Origin: Piliocolobus tephrosceles
Lineage: Eukaryota > Chordata > Mammalia > Primates > Cercopithecidae
Direction: 5' to 3'
Length of the DNA: 64,000 nucleotides
NCBI RefSeq assembly: GCF_002776525.5
Contig: NC_045438.1
Coordinates: forward strand, 152,257,947 to 152,321,946
Part shown: one piece after another, positions 53,646 to 64,000 of the stretch
How positions within the stretch are numbered: position 1 is the stretch's first letter
Layout of the letters: the number at the start of each line of letters is the position of its first letter
Made by a program: the position numbers and the translations under genes
The notes under the pieces: generated by a model
Database searches by the model: none
Seen by the model: only the letters and a program-made list of their open reading frames with translations
What the model was told of the DNA's origin: nothing

Positions 53646-54711
53646 TGTTGACCAAAAGAGTCGAACTCTGTAAAATATTTGAAGAGATTTCTTCTGAGCC
53701 AAATATGAGTGACCATGGCCTGTGACACAGCCCTCATGTGGTCCTGAGAACATGTGTCCAAGGTGGTCAGGGCGCAGCTTGGTTTTATACATTTTACAGA
53801 GGCTTGAGGCATCAATCAAATACATTTAAGAAATACATTGGTTTGGTCCAGAAAGGTGGGACAACTCAAAGCAGGGGCTTCTAGGCTACAGGTAAATTTA
53901 AACATTTTCTAGTTGACAGTTGGTTGAGTTTGTCTGAAGACCTGGGATTGATAGAAAGGGAATGTTCACTTTAAGATAAAGGTTGTGGAGACCAAAGTTC
54001 TTTTGAAGTCTTATAACGGCTGCCCTTAGAGACAATAGGTGACAAATGTTTCTTATTCAGATCTTAGTTAATCTCTTTAGGATTGGGAGGGTCTGGAAGA
54101 AATAAGATCTAGCTATGTTAATAGAGATGCTTTATGGATGCATTTTCCCCCACAAAGAAGAGTTTTGCAGGGCCATTTCAAAATGTAGTAAAGAAACATG
54201 TTTTGGGGTAAAATATTTTGATTTTCTTTCTTTCTTTTTTTTTTTTTGAGATGGAGTCTCACTCTGCCGCCCAGGCTGGAGTTCAGTGGCGCAATCTCAG
54301 CTCACTGCAAGCTCCACCTCCCAGGTTCATGCCATTCTCCTGCCTCAGCCTCCTAAGTAGTTGGGACTACAGGTGTCCGCCACCACACCCAGCTAATATT
54401 TTTGTATTTTTAATAGAGACGGGGTTTCATCATGTTAGCCAGGATGGTCTCAATCTCCTGACCTCATGATCCGCCCACCTCGGCCTCCCAAAGTGCTGGG
54501 ATTACAGGTGTGAGCCACCGTGCCTGGCCAATATTTTAATTTTCTCCCTTGTCTCGTAATGTTATGCCAGAGTCAGGCTGGAAAGTAACTCACGATATAT
54601 AGGGTTAAATAAACCCCATCTGATGAGAATTTATGATTTGTAGGGCATGACTCCCCAGGCTCCTTAGATAGAAATTTGGGCAAGATAAAAAAAATCAGAG
54701 TTTAGTCCTCA
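53646..54711 (-). repeat. Class I solo LTR, split by an Alu, family unassigned
   Basis: + strand TGTTGACCAAAAGAG ... TTTAGTCCTCA, so the minus strand is TGAGGAC ... CAACA. The exact 4-bp duplication ATAG (53642-53645 and 54712-54715) defines the ends. Without the Alu (54226-54531) it is about 760 bp. No internal sequence is left. Confidence 0.78.
54226..54531 (-). repeat. Full-length Alu inside the solo LTR
   Basis: A (TTTC)n/T tail, then body to 'ccgtgcctggcc', flanked by AATATTTTGATTTTC and AATATTTTAATTTTC. Confidence 0.93.
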
Positions 54712-54715
54712 ATAG

Positions 54716-55198
54716 CATGAGGGGAAGTTATGTTTTCTATCACCAGGTTATGACCTTTAAATAAAAGGGTGTGTTCCCATCTTCTTTCTGTTGGCTGGAG
54801 TAGGTGGTGAGACCTGGATAAACCATCTGAAACCATGGAATGAAAGCCATGAAATGAGAATGGGAACCTGGATCCTGATACCATGAGGTCACCAGATTAG
54901 CCCCTGTACTGCTCATGCTTAAAACATTACGAAAGAAAGATAAATATATTTCTATCATAGTTAAGCTACTGTTCTTATGGCCTTTGTACACCTAAACAAG
55001 AACAAAGCTACATTCTAAGTGATAAAGCTATGAAGAACTTGATGCAAGTACATTTGAAAACAAATGAAATGGATAATTATATAGGAAAATATAACTCATC
55101 AAAATTGATTGGAGAAGAAATATAGAATCTAAAACCAATTATTTTTTGTGGTACAGAGTCTCTGAGATGGTCCACCAAAATCCCCACCTCCTGGTACT
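54716..55198. other. Unassigned sequence
   Basis: No repeat or gene recognised. Confidence 0.4.
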
Positions 55199-55494
55199 TT
55201 TTTTTTTTTTTTGAGATGGAGTCTCGCTCTGTTGCCCAGGCTGGAATGCAATGGCGCAATCTCAGCTCACTGAAACCTTCCCCTTCCAGGCTCAAGCGAT
55301 TCTCCTGCCTCAGTCTCCTGAGTAGCTGGGATTACAGGCATGCACTCCCGTGCCCAGCTAATTTTTGTATTTTTAGTAGAGAAGAGGTTTCATCATGTTG
55401 CCCAGGCTGGTCTTGAACTCCTGACTTCAGGTGATCCACCCGCCTCAGCCTCCCAAAGTGCTGGGATTACAGGTGTGAGCCAAAGTGCCTGGCC
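55199..55494 (-). repeat. Full-length Alu
   Basis: A T-run, then 'gagatggagtctcgctctgttg', to 'aaagtgcctggcc'. Confidence 0.93.
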
Positions 55495-55497
55495 AGT

Positions 55498-56403
55498 ATT
55501 TACACTCTTATGTAATCTCCTCCCCTTAAGACTGGTTTGGATTTAGTGACTTGCTTCTAATGAATAGAATACAGCAAAAGTGATGGAATGTCATTTCTTA
55601 GATTAGGTTACAAAGATGCTGTGGCTCCTGTCTACTACATCCTGCCTTGCTCTCTTGCTGGCTGATCCGAGGGAAGCCAGCTGCCATGCTGTGAGCTGCC
55701 CTCTGGAGAAGCTCAAAGGGTTAAGTATATTTAGTCTGTTCTTGCATTGCTATAAAGAAATACCTTGGACTGGGTAATTAATTTTTTAAAAAAGTGTTTT
55801 AATTGGCTCATAGTTCTTCAGGTTGTACAGAAGTGTGGTATCAATATCTGCACAACTTCTGAGAGGATCTCAGAAAGCTTACAATCATGGCAGAAGGTGA
55901 TGAGGAGCCAGGATGTCACATAACAAGAGCAGGAGCAAGAGATAGAGCAAGACAGAGGTTTCAGACTCTTTTAAACAACCAGATCTCATGTGAACTAAGC
56001 GAGAACTCCCTCATCACCAAGGGGATAAGGCTAAGCCATTCATGAGGGATCCACCCCCATCATCCAATACCTTACATTAGGCCCTACCTCCAACACTGGA
56101 GGTTACATTTCAACATGAGATTTGGAGGGGACGAACATCTAAACCATATCAGTGAGGAACTAATGTCTCTAGCCAACATATAGTGAGGACCTTAGAGCTT
56201 CTGACAGCCACATGAGTGAGCTTGGAGGCTGATCTTCTCCACTTGGGTCTTGAGATGATTGCAACCCCAGCTGTCACCTTGATTGTAGCCTTGTGAGCAA
56301 CTCAGAGGCATGCAGATATCTGACTCACAAAACTGAGTATTATACATGTTTTAAAGTCATTAGGTTTTGGAGTTATTTGTTATGCAGCAGTAAATAACAA
56401 ATA
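55498..56403 (+). repeat. MLT1-type MaLR LTR, split by an MST LTR
   Basis: 55498-55735 ('ttagtgacttgcttctaatgaatagaatacagcaaaagtgatgg') and 56152-56403 ('cacatgagtgagcttggagg ... caccttgattgtagccttgtgag ... tatttgttatgcagcagtaaataac') are the two halves of one + strand MaLR LTR. Confidence 0.72.
55736..56151 (-). repeat. MST-type MaLR solo LTR, nested in MLT1
   Basis: + strand TATATTTAGTCTG ... AAACCATATCA, the same family and orientation as the copies at 34593 and 60725. It interrupts the MLT1-type LTR. Confidence 0.85.
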
Positions 56404-56464
56404 CATCTTTAAAGAAATTGAATCGGTAGTCAAAACCCCTTATTAAAAGTCAACAAGACCAGTC

Positions 56465-56752
56465 TTTTTTTTTTTTTTTTTTTTTTTTTTTTGAGACAGA
56501 GTCTTGCTCTGGCATGAACTTGGCTCACTGCAACCTCCACCTCTCAGGTTTCAGCCATTCTCCTGCCTCAGCTTCTTGAGTAGCTGGGATTACAGGCATG
56601 TGCTACCACGCCTGGCTAGCTTTTGTGTTTTTAGTAGAGATGTAGTTTCACCATGTTGGCCAGGCTGGTCTCGATCTCCTGACCTCAGGTGATCCACCTG
56701 CCTCACCCTCCCGAAGCGCTGGGATTACAGGCATGAGCCACCATGCCTGGCC
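56465..56752 (-). repeat. Alu with internal deletion
   Basis: A 28-base T-run, then 'gagacagagtcttgctctgg', with the 'cccaggctggagtgcag' block missing. It ends 'ccatgcctggcc'. Confidence 0.9.
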
Positions 56753-56759
56753 AATAGGG

Positions 56760-57105
56760 CCAGGCATCTTTTGCAGGGGAACTTTTCAAATGTTTAGGGA
56801 ACAAATAATGCCTATCTTATAAAACTATTTTAGACTTTAGAGAACAGAGAAAAAGGAAAGTTAACCACCTCAATTTAAGAAACCAATATAACTTCAATAC
56901 TAGATAAGAAGAACATTAGAAAAAAATTATAGAATAATCTAATTTATAAATTTGGATATAAAAATTCTAAGAAAATATTACCCAATTCAATTCAACAGCA
57001 TAAAAATAACTTTTAAGAGAAATGTGAATAATATTTGTTTTCTTCAACAAACTTAAAACACCTTACAGTAGAGTACACTACCCTAATAGGCCAACATTTA
57101 TAAAT
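56760..57105 (+). mobile_element. Ancient L1M ORF2 fragment, sense
   Basis: A-rich text ('aaccaatataacttcaatactagataagaag ... aatattacccaattcaattcaacagcata') follows the L1 ORF2 order. It is degenerate. Confidence 0.5.
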
Positions 57106-57892
57106 ATGTTACTTTTTTTTTCCCTTCATAAGTACTTCGCTTGTTAGACATGACAAGCAAAACCACCTTAAGTACTCAAATAACTCTTGTGAAGTAAATA
57201 TACCAAACTGAACTCAAAATATTACAAAACTGAAGTTCTAAAAATGTTCCCAATGCATAAAATACTAAATATATGCAGATAATTTCTTTCTCCTCCTCTT
57301 TTTTCCTCTCATAAATATATACAAAAAAGAGAGAATAGAATACCCACCACCCAGACTCAACATTAACTTGTTTTACTCTTTTGCTTCATGTACTTCTCCT
57401 CTATCTTCATTTGCTAAAGTATTTTCAAAACAAATCCCAGATATCCTAACACTTGTACACTTCAATATATCTCTCTAAAAATGTGCACATTTTCTTTAAA
57501 AAATGCAAGTATCATTATCACTTCCAACGAAATTTGTAATAACTCTTTTGTGTCACCCAATTCTGAGTCCTTAATTGCAGTTGCCCAATAATCTGAAAAC
57601 AATTCTTTATAGTTGTTTTAGTCTAATCAGGCTTCAAACAAGGTCCACACGTCATATTTTATTGTTATGCCTCTTAAATCTCCATCTTCCTCATTTTTTC
57701 TGCCCTTTGGAAGCTGAGTAAATTGTTCTGTAGAATATTTTATATTACAAGTTTGCCTGTTTATTTCCTGGTGTCATTTAACATGTCCCTCTATCTCCCC
57801 ATATTTCCTGTAAATGGGAGTTTTCTTTAGAATTTTCAGGAGAAACTTTAAAAAATTGCTCTATTCACGTATGGACATGAACATAGGAACAA
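57106..57892. other. AT-rich unassigned ancient repeat
   Basis: 57285-57700 ('gcttcaaacaaggtccacacg ... ttattgttatgcctcttaaatctcc') has the look of a common ancient repeat, but I cannot name it. No gene is seen. Confidence 0.4.
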
Positions 57893-58060
57893 TATACACT
57901 ACAGACTACTAGAGTGGATAAGAAGGGAGGTGGGCTTGGGTTGAAAAACTACCTATTGGATACAATAATTACTACTTGGGTGCAGTATAATGTAACAAAC
58001 CTACATGTAGCCCCTGTATCTAAAATAAATGTTGAAATTAAAACAAACAAACAAAAACAA
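57893..58060 (+). mobile_element. L1 3' end, sense
   Basis: 'gggaggtgggcttgggttgaaaaactacctattgg' and 'gtaacaaacctacatgtagcccctgtatctaaaataaatgttg', then an (AAAC)n tail: a primate L1 3' UTR end. It sits tail-to-tail with the antisense L1M that follows. Confidence 0.85.
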
Positions 58061-58061
58061 A

Positions 58062-58715
58062 AGTGCTTTATTGACATATCGTTCCCATACCATATAATTC
58101 ATCCATTAAAATGTACAATTGAACTGTTTTTAGTATATTTAGAGTTGTACATCCATCAAAACCAATGTAAAACATTTCATCATGCCAAAAAGAAACCCAA
58201 TACTGGTTAGCAGTCATTCCCAGTTCCCATCTCTCACCCCTAGTCCCTTTTGTTTCTGTCAATTTGCCTATTCTGGACATTTTATGTAAATGAAATAACA
58301 GAATATGTCATTGCTTGTGATTGGTTTTTTTATGTAATATAGCATTTTCAAGATTTATCCATACTGTGACCTGTATGAGTATGTCATTCCTTTTTTATTG
58401 TTGACTAATATTCCATTGTATGGATATACTCCATTTTATTTATCTGTTCATCAGTTGATAAGCATTTGTGCTATTTCCTCTCCTTCACCTATTTTGAGTA
58501 ATGCTGCTGTGAACATTCTTGAACAAGCTTTTGTATGGACATTTGTTTTTTCTCAGGTATATATCTAGCAGTGGACTTCCTTGTTCACATAGTAACTCTA
58601 TGTTTAATATATTGAGAAACTTCCAGACTGTTTTCCAAAGTGGCCACACAACTTTGCATTCCTTCCAGCAATGTTGGCAGGTTCAACATTTTTTTGCAAT
58701 GAAACTTGCATATAT
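58062..58715 (-). mobile_element. Ancient L1M fragment, antisense
   Basis: 'ttattgacatatcgttcccataccatataattc ... ctattctggacattttatg ... tccattgtatggatatactcc ... tttccaaagtggccacac'. This is the same L1M segment as at 445 and 43555. Confidence 0.82.
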
Positions 58716-58795
58716 ATAGATATGTGCATGTGTTTATACATGCATATACACACATATACATATATAGATATATGTATGTATATATAGCTCCATAA
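58708..58795. repeat. TA/CATA-rich low-complexity tract
   Basis: Imperfect (TATA), (CATA) and (TATG) units, including 'tatatatagatatgtgcatg' and 'catatatagatatatgtatg'. Confidence 0.85.
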
Positions 58796-58799
58796 TTTT

Positions 58800-59547
58800 G
58801 TTGAATGTAAAATTGACATACAAATTGAATAATGTTACTCTACTCCAGCAATATCTAATTTAAAAATGTAATAGAAAATAAGAACACTTTCATAATAGCA
58901 ATAGGAACCACAGAACAAACTCAATAAAAGGAGTACTGTTTTGGCGGGGAAAAATTGCAAAACATTATTGAAAGACATATGAGGAAGAAACACTTTATGA
59001 ACTTGAAATTTTTAAATATGGTTTTGTCTTTGACCAAATATTTGCATACAGGGAGAAATGAGGACAGAGACAGGGATTAACATACCTCAGATTTTACAGC
59101 TATTATATTTCAAAAGGGATGTTTAAAATACATTTACAAAAAGAAAGAGTATTTGTTCAACACAACAAAGAGAGTTTAATACTGATGATTTCTTCAAGGG
59201 AGTAAAACAAAAATATTTTCTGTTAGTTGATTGTTTTATCTTTTAGAATAAATTATGGAATTCTATTGATTATAGAGAGATTTTATTTCTTCCTGGGACC
59301 TAAAAATACCTCAATAATAGAGGAATAAATATACCATATTTGTGAAGGGGAAGATTAATATTCTTCAAAAATTAATTTCTATGTCAGTTAAGATCCTAAT
59401 ACAGTGGTTTTGGCAAGCTGACACTAAAATGCTTACAGAAAAGAAAGAACCAATATATGATATGGGTGCTCATTATATGACTATTTTAATTTTGAGTATA
59501 ATATTGGTAGAGGGATGTACAAATCATCCAATAAAACAGAATAGAGG
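58800..59547 (+). mobile_element. Ancient L1M ORF2, sense, first part
   Basis: 'cattgaatgttg'-type boundary, then A-rich ORF2 text in order: 'aataggaaccacagaacaaactc', 'gaaagacatatgaggaag', 'ggttttggcaagctgacactaaaatgc'. It continues at 59851-60063, 60359-60629 and 61415-61700. All frames are broken. Confidence 0.62.
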
Positions 59548-59850
59548 GCTGGGAGCAGTGGTTCCTGCCTGTAATTCCAGCACTTTGAGAGGCTGAGGCT
59601 AGTGGATTACCTGAGGTCAGGAGTTCAAGACCAACCTGACCAACATCATGAAGCCCTGTCTCTACTAAAAATACAAAAATTAGCTGGGTGTGGTGGTGCA
59701 TGCCTACAATCCCAGTTACTCAGGAGGCTGAGGTGGGAGGATCACTTGAACCCAGGAGGCAGAGACTGCAGTGAGCTGAGATCATGCCACTGCACTCCAG
59801 CCTGGCTGACAGAGTGAGACTCCACCTAAAAACAAACAAACAAAAAATAA
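59548..59850 (+). repeat. Full-length Alu
   Basis: 'gggctgggagcagtggttcctgcc' to an (AAAC)n tail. Confidence 0.92.
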
Positions 59851-60063
59851 TAGCAACTGAGAAAAAATGCAGTACTGTGTGGGAAAACTGGAATTTGTCA
59901 GAGTTAGCATTACAAATTAGTGGGGAAAAGATAGCCAATTTAATGAATGGTTCAGGAAAAATAAGTAATAATGAGAAAAAATACATTAGGCCCCATCTAT
60001 CATTAAACATAAAATAATTCCAGGTGCAGTCCAGATCTAAAGGATAACAAGTGAAACTGTTCT
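59851..60063 (+). mobile_element. L1M ORF2, sense, second part
   Basis: 'tgtgggaaaactggaatttgtc', 'ggccccatctatcattaaacataaaataattccaggtg' keep the L1 ORF2 order after the Alu. Confidence 0.62.
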
Positions 60064-60358
60064 TATTTTTATTTTGTTAGAGACAAGATCTTGCACTGTC
60101 ACCCAGGCTGGAGTACAGTAGTGTGGTTAGAGCTCACTGCAACCTTGGACTCTCGAACTCAAGTGATCCTCCAGCCCAAGCCTTTTGAGTAGCTGGTGCA
60201 TGCTGCCACACTCTGCTAATGGTTTAAATTTTTTATTTCTTGTAGAGACAGAATCTTACTATGTTACCCAGGTTATTCTTGGACTCCTCACCTCAAGAGA
60301 TCCTCCCGCCTTGGTCTCCAAAGTGCTAGGATTACAGACGTGAGACACCATGCTTGGC
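60064..60358 (-). repeat. Old Alu
   Basis: 'ttgttagagacaagatcttgcactgtc' to 'caccatgcttggcc'. Confidence 0.9.
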
Positions 60359-60629
60359 CGAGAACTTTATTTTTATCAAAAACATTAAGAGAAAATCTTT
60401 ATGGTCTCTAACTGTGAAGTAATTTTTTAAACATAGCATCAAAAAAACACAAGCTAAAGTGAAAAAGGCTGAAAGACTCAACTACATTAAAATTTTAAAT
60501 TTCTATATATTAAGACTCCAAGAGCAAAGATCAAAACAAACTTAGAATGGGAGAAGGATATTTCCAGTAAATACAAGTAACAAATAACAACTAATAAAAT
60601 ACTATATTAAAAACTTAAAAAAATCAAGA
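60359..60629 (+). mobile_element. L1M ORF2, sense, third part
   Basis: 'gactcaactacattaaaattttaaatttctatatattaagac' and 'gaatgggagaaggatatttcc' follow L1 ORF2 order up to the MaLR LTR. Confidence 0.68.
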
Positions 60630-61414
60630 TGCTATAGATTGATTTTTTGTGTTCCCCCAAAATTTGTATCTTGAAAAACTAGGCCCCAGGTGACAGTATT
60701 AGGAAGAAGGGGTCCTTTAGGAGGCATATTAGGCCATTCTTGTGTTGCTATAAAGAAATACCTGAGACTCGGTAATTTATGAGAAAAGAGGTTTAATTGG
60801 CTCAGGGTTTTACAGGCAATACAGGAAGCATAATGCTGACATCTGCTTCTGGGGAAGTCTCAGGGAGCTTCCAATCATGGTGGAAGGTGAAGGGGGAGCA
60901 GGCATCACATATGGTGTGAGCAGGAGCAAGAGAGAGAAGGGGAAGGTGCTGCCCACTTTTAAATAACCAGATCATGCAAGAAATAATTCACTATTGCAGG
61001 GACAGCACCAAGGAGATGGTGCTAAACCATTAATGAGAAATCCACTCCCATGATCCAGTCACCTTCCATCAGGCCCCACTTCCAACATTGGAGACTACAT
61101 TTCAACATGAGATTTGGCAAGGACAAATATCCAAACTATATTAGGAAGTGATTCAATTACAAGGGTGGGGCCTTTATGAATGGGATTAGTGCCCTTCAAA
61201 AGTGGCTGGAGAAAGTTTCCTCACCCCTTCTGCCATGTGAGGTTACAGTGAGAAGGTACCATCTATGAACCAGGAAGCAGTTCTCACCAGACACTGAATC
61301 TGCTGGCACCTTGCTCTTGGACTTCCTGGCCTCCAGAATTGCGAGAAATACATGTTGTTTATAAGTTGCTTCTTCTAAGCTGTTTTGTTACAGCAGCCTG
61401 AATGGACTAAGACG
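60630..61414 (+). repeat. MaLR LTR, split by an MST LTR
   Basis: 60630-60724 ('tgctatagattgattttttgtgttcccccaaaatttg') and 61144-61414 ('gaatgggattagtgcccttcaaaag', 'ccttctgccatgtgaggttac', 'gccagcctgaatggactaagac'-like end) form one + strand LTR. Its outer neighbours are the L1M. Confidence 0.72.
60725..61143 (-). repeat. MST-type MaLR solo LTR, nested
   Basis: + strand CATATTAGGCC ... CCAAACTATATTA. Flanking GGAGG and GGAAG fit a 5-bp duplication with one change. This is the third MST copy in the window, all on the minus strand. Confidence 0.83.
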
Positions 61415-61700
61415 GTTGATAAAGACAAACTATTCAGTGGAAAAACTATAAAAGGCTATAATTAAACAATTCACTGAAACAGGTAAAGGCTATAATTAAG
61501 CAATTCACTGAAACAGGTAAAGGCTATAATTATGCAATTCACTGAAGCATTATCCAACTAGCTAATAAATGTACAAAAAATAATTTCAGCCTCCCTATTA
61601 GGGAAATGTAAATTAGAATAATAGATGAACAAAAAAATTTGAAATCCTCATACTCCTATGTGATGACAAGGATATGGTTCCTTTAACTAGTTATCGAGAG
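61415..61700 (+). mobile_element. L1M ORF2, sense, last part
   Basis: 'aaaggctataattaaacaattcactgaaac' corresponds to the L1 ORF2 segment usually found once. 'gctaataaatgtacaaaaaataatttcagcctccc' and 'gggaaatgtaaattagaataa' then continue the order. Confidence 0.68.
61451..61547 (+). repeat. 34-bp tandem repeat, 2.8 copies
   Basis: Units start at 61451, 61485 and 61519. Each reads AAAGGCTATAATTA(A/T), then CAATTCACTGAA, and the first two end ACAGGT. Copies differ by one to three bases. It is a local expansion inside L1M ORF2. Confidence 0.92.
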
Positions 61701-62285
61701 TATTTTGTAGCAAGAGTAATTTACCAGCTGCCGTTTGCAAACTCAATTCTAGTTTTCTCCACTTGTATCCATGATAATGTTTTTGGCTCCAACTGACAGA
61801 AAACCCTGTTCCCAATAGTTTCAGCAATAAAGAAATCTCTTATCCCACTTATTAGGAAGTTCAGAGGCAGCTGAGTGGCTTTAGGATTGGTAATTTCAGT
61901 GGTTCGACAGTGTAAACAAGTACCTTGTTTATTCCTGCTCTTTTATATGCTGTTCCAGGGTCAGCTTCTCCTGCTTGCTAGACCCGTTTTGATAGGAGGA
62001 GGGTTGTCAGAAGTGTTTGAGGCTATGAGTTTCATAATTTACATCTGTTGGGAAAATAGAAGTCTCTGTCACCAGGAAATAGAGTTCCTTCCCTCTGATC
62101 TGATAGAGCCAGCTGAGGTCACTTGCCTGTCTCTGGATCCTGTGCTCATCTCAGACCTAACATGGACATGGAAGAATATAATTATAGGATTAGCTTAGAT
62201 GTGTGGAGTTGGGTCAATGCCTAATCTCGCTGCTGTGAAGGAGGAGTGGATTGGGTGCTCTGAAGTCAATCAAAATGTCTACTGC
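61701..62285. other. Unique sequence
   Basis: No repeat recognised. The open frame at 61875-62198 has one hydrophobic stretch but no start context, domain or splice signals that I trust. Confidence 0.45.
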
Positions 62286-62746
62286 AGCCAGATGAGGTGG
62301 CTCAAGCCTATAATCTCAGCACTCTGGGAGGCTAAGGCAGGAGGACTGCTGGAGCCCAGGAGTTTCCAACCAGCCAGGACAACATGGCATAACCCTGTCT
62401 CTACAAAAAATAATTTTATATTTTATTTTATTTTATTATTATTATTTTTTGAGACAGAGTCTCACTCTGTTGCCCAGGTTGGCCAGCCTGGTCTCAAACT
62501 CCTGACTTCAGGTGATTCACCTATCTCAGCCTCCCAAAGTGCTGGGATTACAGGTGTGAGCCACTGCACCCGGCCCAAAATAATAATTTTAAAAAATTAG
62601 CTGGGAGTGGTAGAATTTCAGCTACTCAGGAGGCTGAGGCGGGAGGATCACTTTAGCCTGAGAGTTCGAGGCTGCAGTGAGCCAAGATCATGCCACCATA
62701 CTCCAGCTTGGGTGACAGAATGAGACTCTGTCTCAAAAAAAAAAGT
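62286..62746 (+). repeat. Alu, split by a second Alu
   Basis: Outer sense Alu: 62286-62415 ('gccagatgaggtggctcaagcc') and 62576-62746 (to an A-run). The inserted antisense Alu is 62416-62575. AAAATAATTTTAT and AAAATAATAATTTTA flank the inner one. Confidence 0.9.
62416..62575 (-). repeat. Short Alu nested in an Alu
   Basis: A (TTTTA)n tail, then 'gagacagagtctcactctgttgcccaggttgg' joined directly to the left monomer 'ccagcctggtctcaaactcc', so about 130 bp in the middle is missing. It ends 'gcacccggcc'. Confidence 0.9.
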
Positions 62747-63322
62747 CCATTGCACCTCCCGTGGCCGCATAAAAAACTCCCTAGACGTGTGAAACTGCTG
62801 AAATACTAATGAAAGGTAGAATTTAAATACAATTGACACTTTTCAGGCCTTAATGAACAAGTGAATAAACTGTTTTTGTCATTTCTGAAATAGTCTGTAA
62901 GAGCTGAGCACTCCAGGCCCACCGCTCTAGATGTGCTTCCATCCACATGCTAACATGAGAAGAAGAAGTCTCTAAGGTGGGTGAGAAGTCTCTCATCAGA
63001 GTGGTCAACTCTCACAATTCAAATGGCACTGATGGTCACCTCTTTTCCTTTCAAAGGTGATGTGATAGAGGAAACATGCATATTGCACTGCAACCTTTGT
63101 TCATTTTTATGTACTGTCAAAATTTGAGATCCTTAAATAGGCTGGAGTGAGACTGGTCTGTAATCGCAAGCACGAGGACGGTTGCTGTAACCATAAGCAC
63201 TATACTTCGGTTCTAATTCTAGACTTCACTCGTGTCTGAAGTGTTTGTTCCAGAACCTCAGTGTTCAGGCCATCTTTATTAGGTCAACTTCCAGATCCTA
63301 CCTCTGACAAGAGGAACATCTT

Positions 63323-63326
<4 letters not shown>
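62747..63326. other. Unique sequence
   Basis: No repeat or gene recognised. Confidence 0.45.
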
Positions 63327-63354
<28 letters not shown>

Positions 63355-63630
63355 GAGATGGAGTCTCACTCCCAGGCTGGAGTGTAGTGGCGTGATCTTA
63401 GCTCACTGCAACCACTGCCTCCCAGGTTCAAGCAATTCTCATGCCTCAACCTCCCGAGTAGCTGGGATTACAGGCACCCACCACCATGCCTGGCTAATTT
63501 TTATATTTTTAGTAGAGATGGAGTTTCACCATGTTGGCTAGGCTGCTCTCAAAGTCCTAACCTCAGGTGATCCGCCCGCCTCGGCCTTCCAAAGTGCTGT
63601 TATTACATGTGTAAGCCACCGCACCCGCCT
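63327..63630 (-). repeat. Full-length Alu
   Basis: A 28-base T-run, then 'gagatggagtctcactcccagg' (short deletion), to 'ccaccgcacccgcc'. Confidence 0.92.
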
Positions 63631-64000
63631 ACCTTGACTTTGTGGAGGTATTGTTGAAAAACAACTTCTTACCTTGTGAAATGTCTCTGAATTTCACATT
63701 TCATAAAGTAACAATCCCCTATAACCTTAACCTTCAAGACTGAATACTGTAGAAATGCACTTTGCTCAGTAATACTTGAGTTGTTGCAATATTTGACTAT
63801 CCAATATTTGATTATCCATTTGGTTGTTACAGTAATTGATGGTTGTTGCCCTAACAGTATATTGCTTGTATTTCTACCTCTAGTAAAGAGCTTTATTTGC
63901 TAGATTTTAGTATCCTTGAGCCTAGGCAAATGCACAAGTCTTTTAAAAAGAAACATGGTTTACTGGCACGAAACTGATCAGTTTTGAGAGATCGTTAATG
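63631..64000. other. Unique sequence with a 15-bp direct repeat
   Basis: No interspersed repeat seen. CAATATTTGACTATC (63787-63801) is followed directly by CAATATTTGATTATC (63802-63816). Confidence 0.5.

Overview
The window is primate nuclear DNA and contains no intact protein-coding gene that I can support. It is intronic or intergenic sequence built from nested retroelements: about 50 Alu copies, several ancient L1 fragments, MIRs, DNA-transposon remnants, solo LTRs and one broken provirus. Several young Alus (16436-16734, 19378-19686, 46686-46914) carry the bases GGCTCAAGCCTGTAATC and/or GATCCGGCCACTGC, read on the Alu strand. These are typical of the AluY lineage that expanded in Old World monkeys, so a macaque, baboon or guenon-type genome is the best guess. 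Two runs of N (24758-24767 and 46786-46885) show that this is an assembled genome.

Layout. 1-3.5 kb: L1M fragments, Alus and unique DNA. 3554-10552: a defective class I (gammaretrovirus-like) endogenous retrovirus on the + strand, inserted into a free left Alu monomer with a 4-bp target duplication (ACAG). It keeps a tRNA-Arg-type primer binding site, a leader minisatellite, broken gag, a pol that lost reverse transcriptase but kept much of integrase, a broken env split by a young L1, a polypurine tract and a full 3' LTR. Its 5' LTR is abnormal: a foldback made of two inverted copies of the LTR end around a palindrome-rich filler. 10.7-33 kb: Alu clusters, a split MIR, two hAT elements and unique stretches. 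33.3-35.5 kb: an old L1 carrying a MER11 solo LTR, an MST LTR and an Alu. 35.5-46.2 kb: an ERV1 LTR, L1M, MIR, an ERVL-type LTR, a striking 85-nt hairpin (40498-40582) and a U6 retropseudogene. 46.9-49.3 kb: the cleanest unique segment. 50.1-54.7 kb: two ERV9-type LTR12 solo LTRs and a further class I solo LTR, each with a 4-bp duplication. 54.7-64 kb: nested MaLR LTRs inside older MaLR LTRs, L1M on both strands, and Alus.

Nothing here works as a gene set. The sequences most likely to be active are regulatory: the intact 3' LTR of the provirus, the MER11 and LTR12 solo LTRs, a CTCF-like site (30529-30542), an AP-1 cluster (20840-20880) and the hairpin. Repeat family names come from recognising consensus features by eye. 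Names and exact ends should be confirmed by a repeat search.
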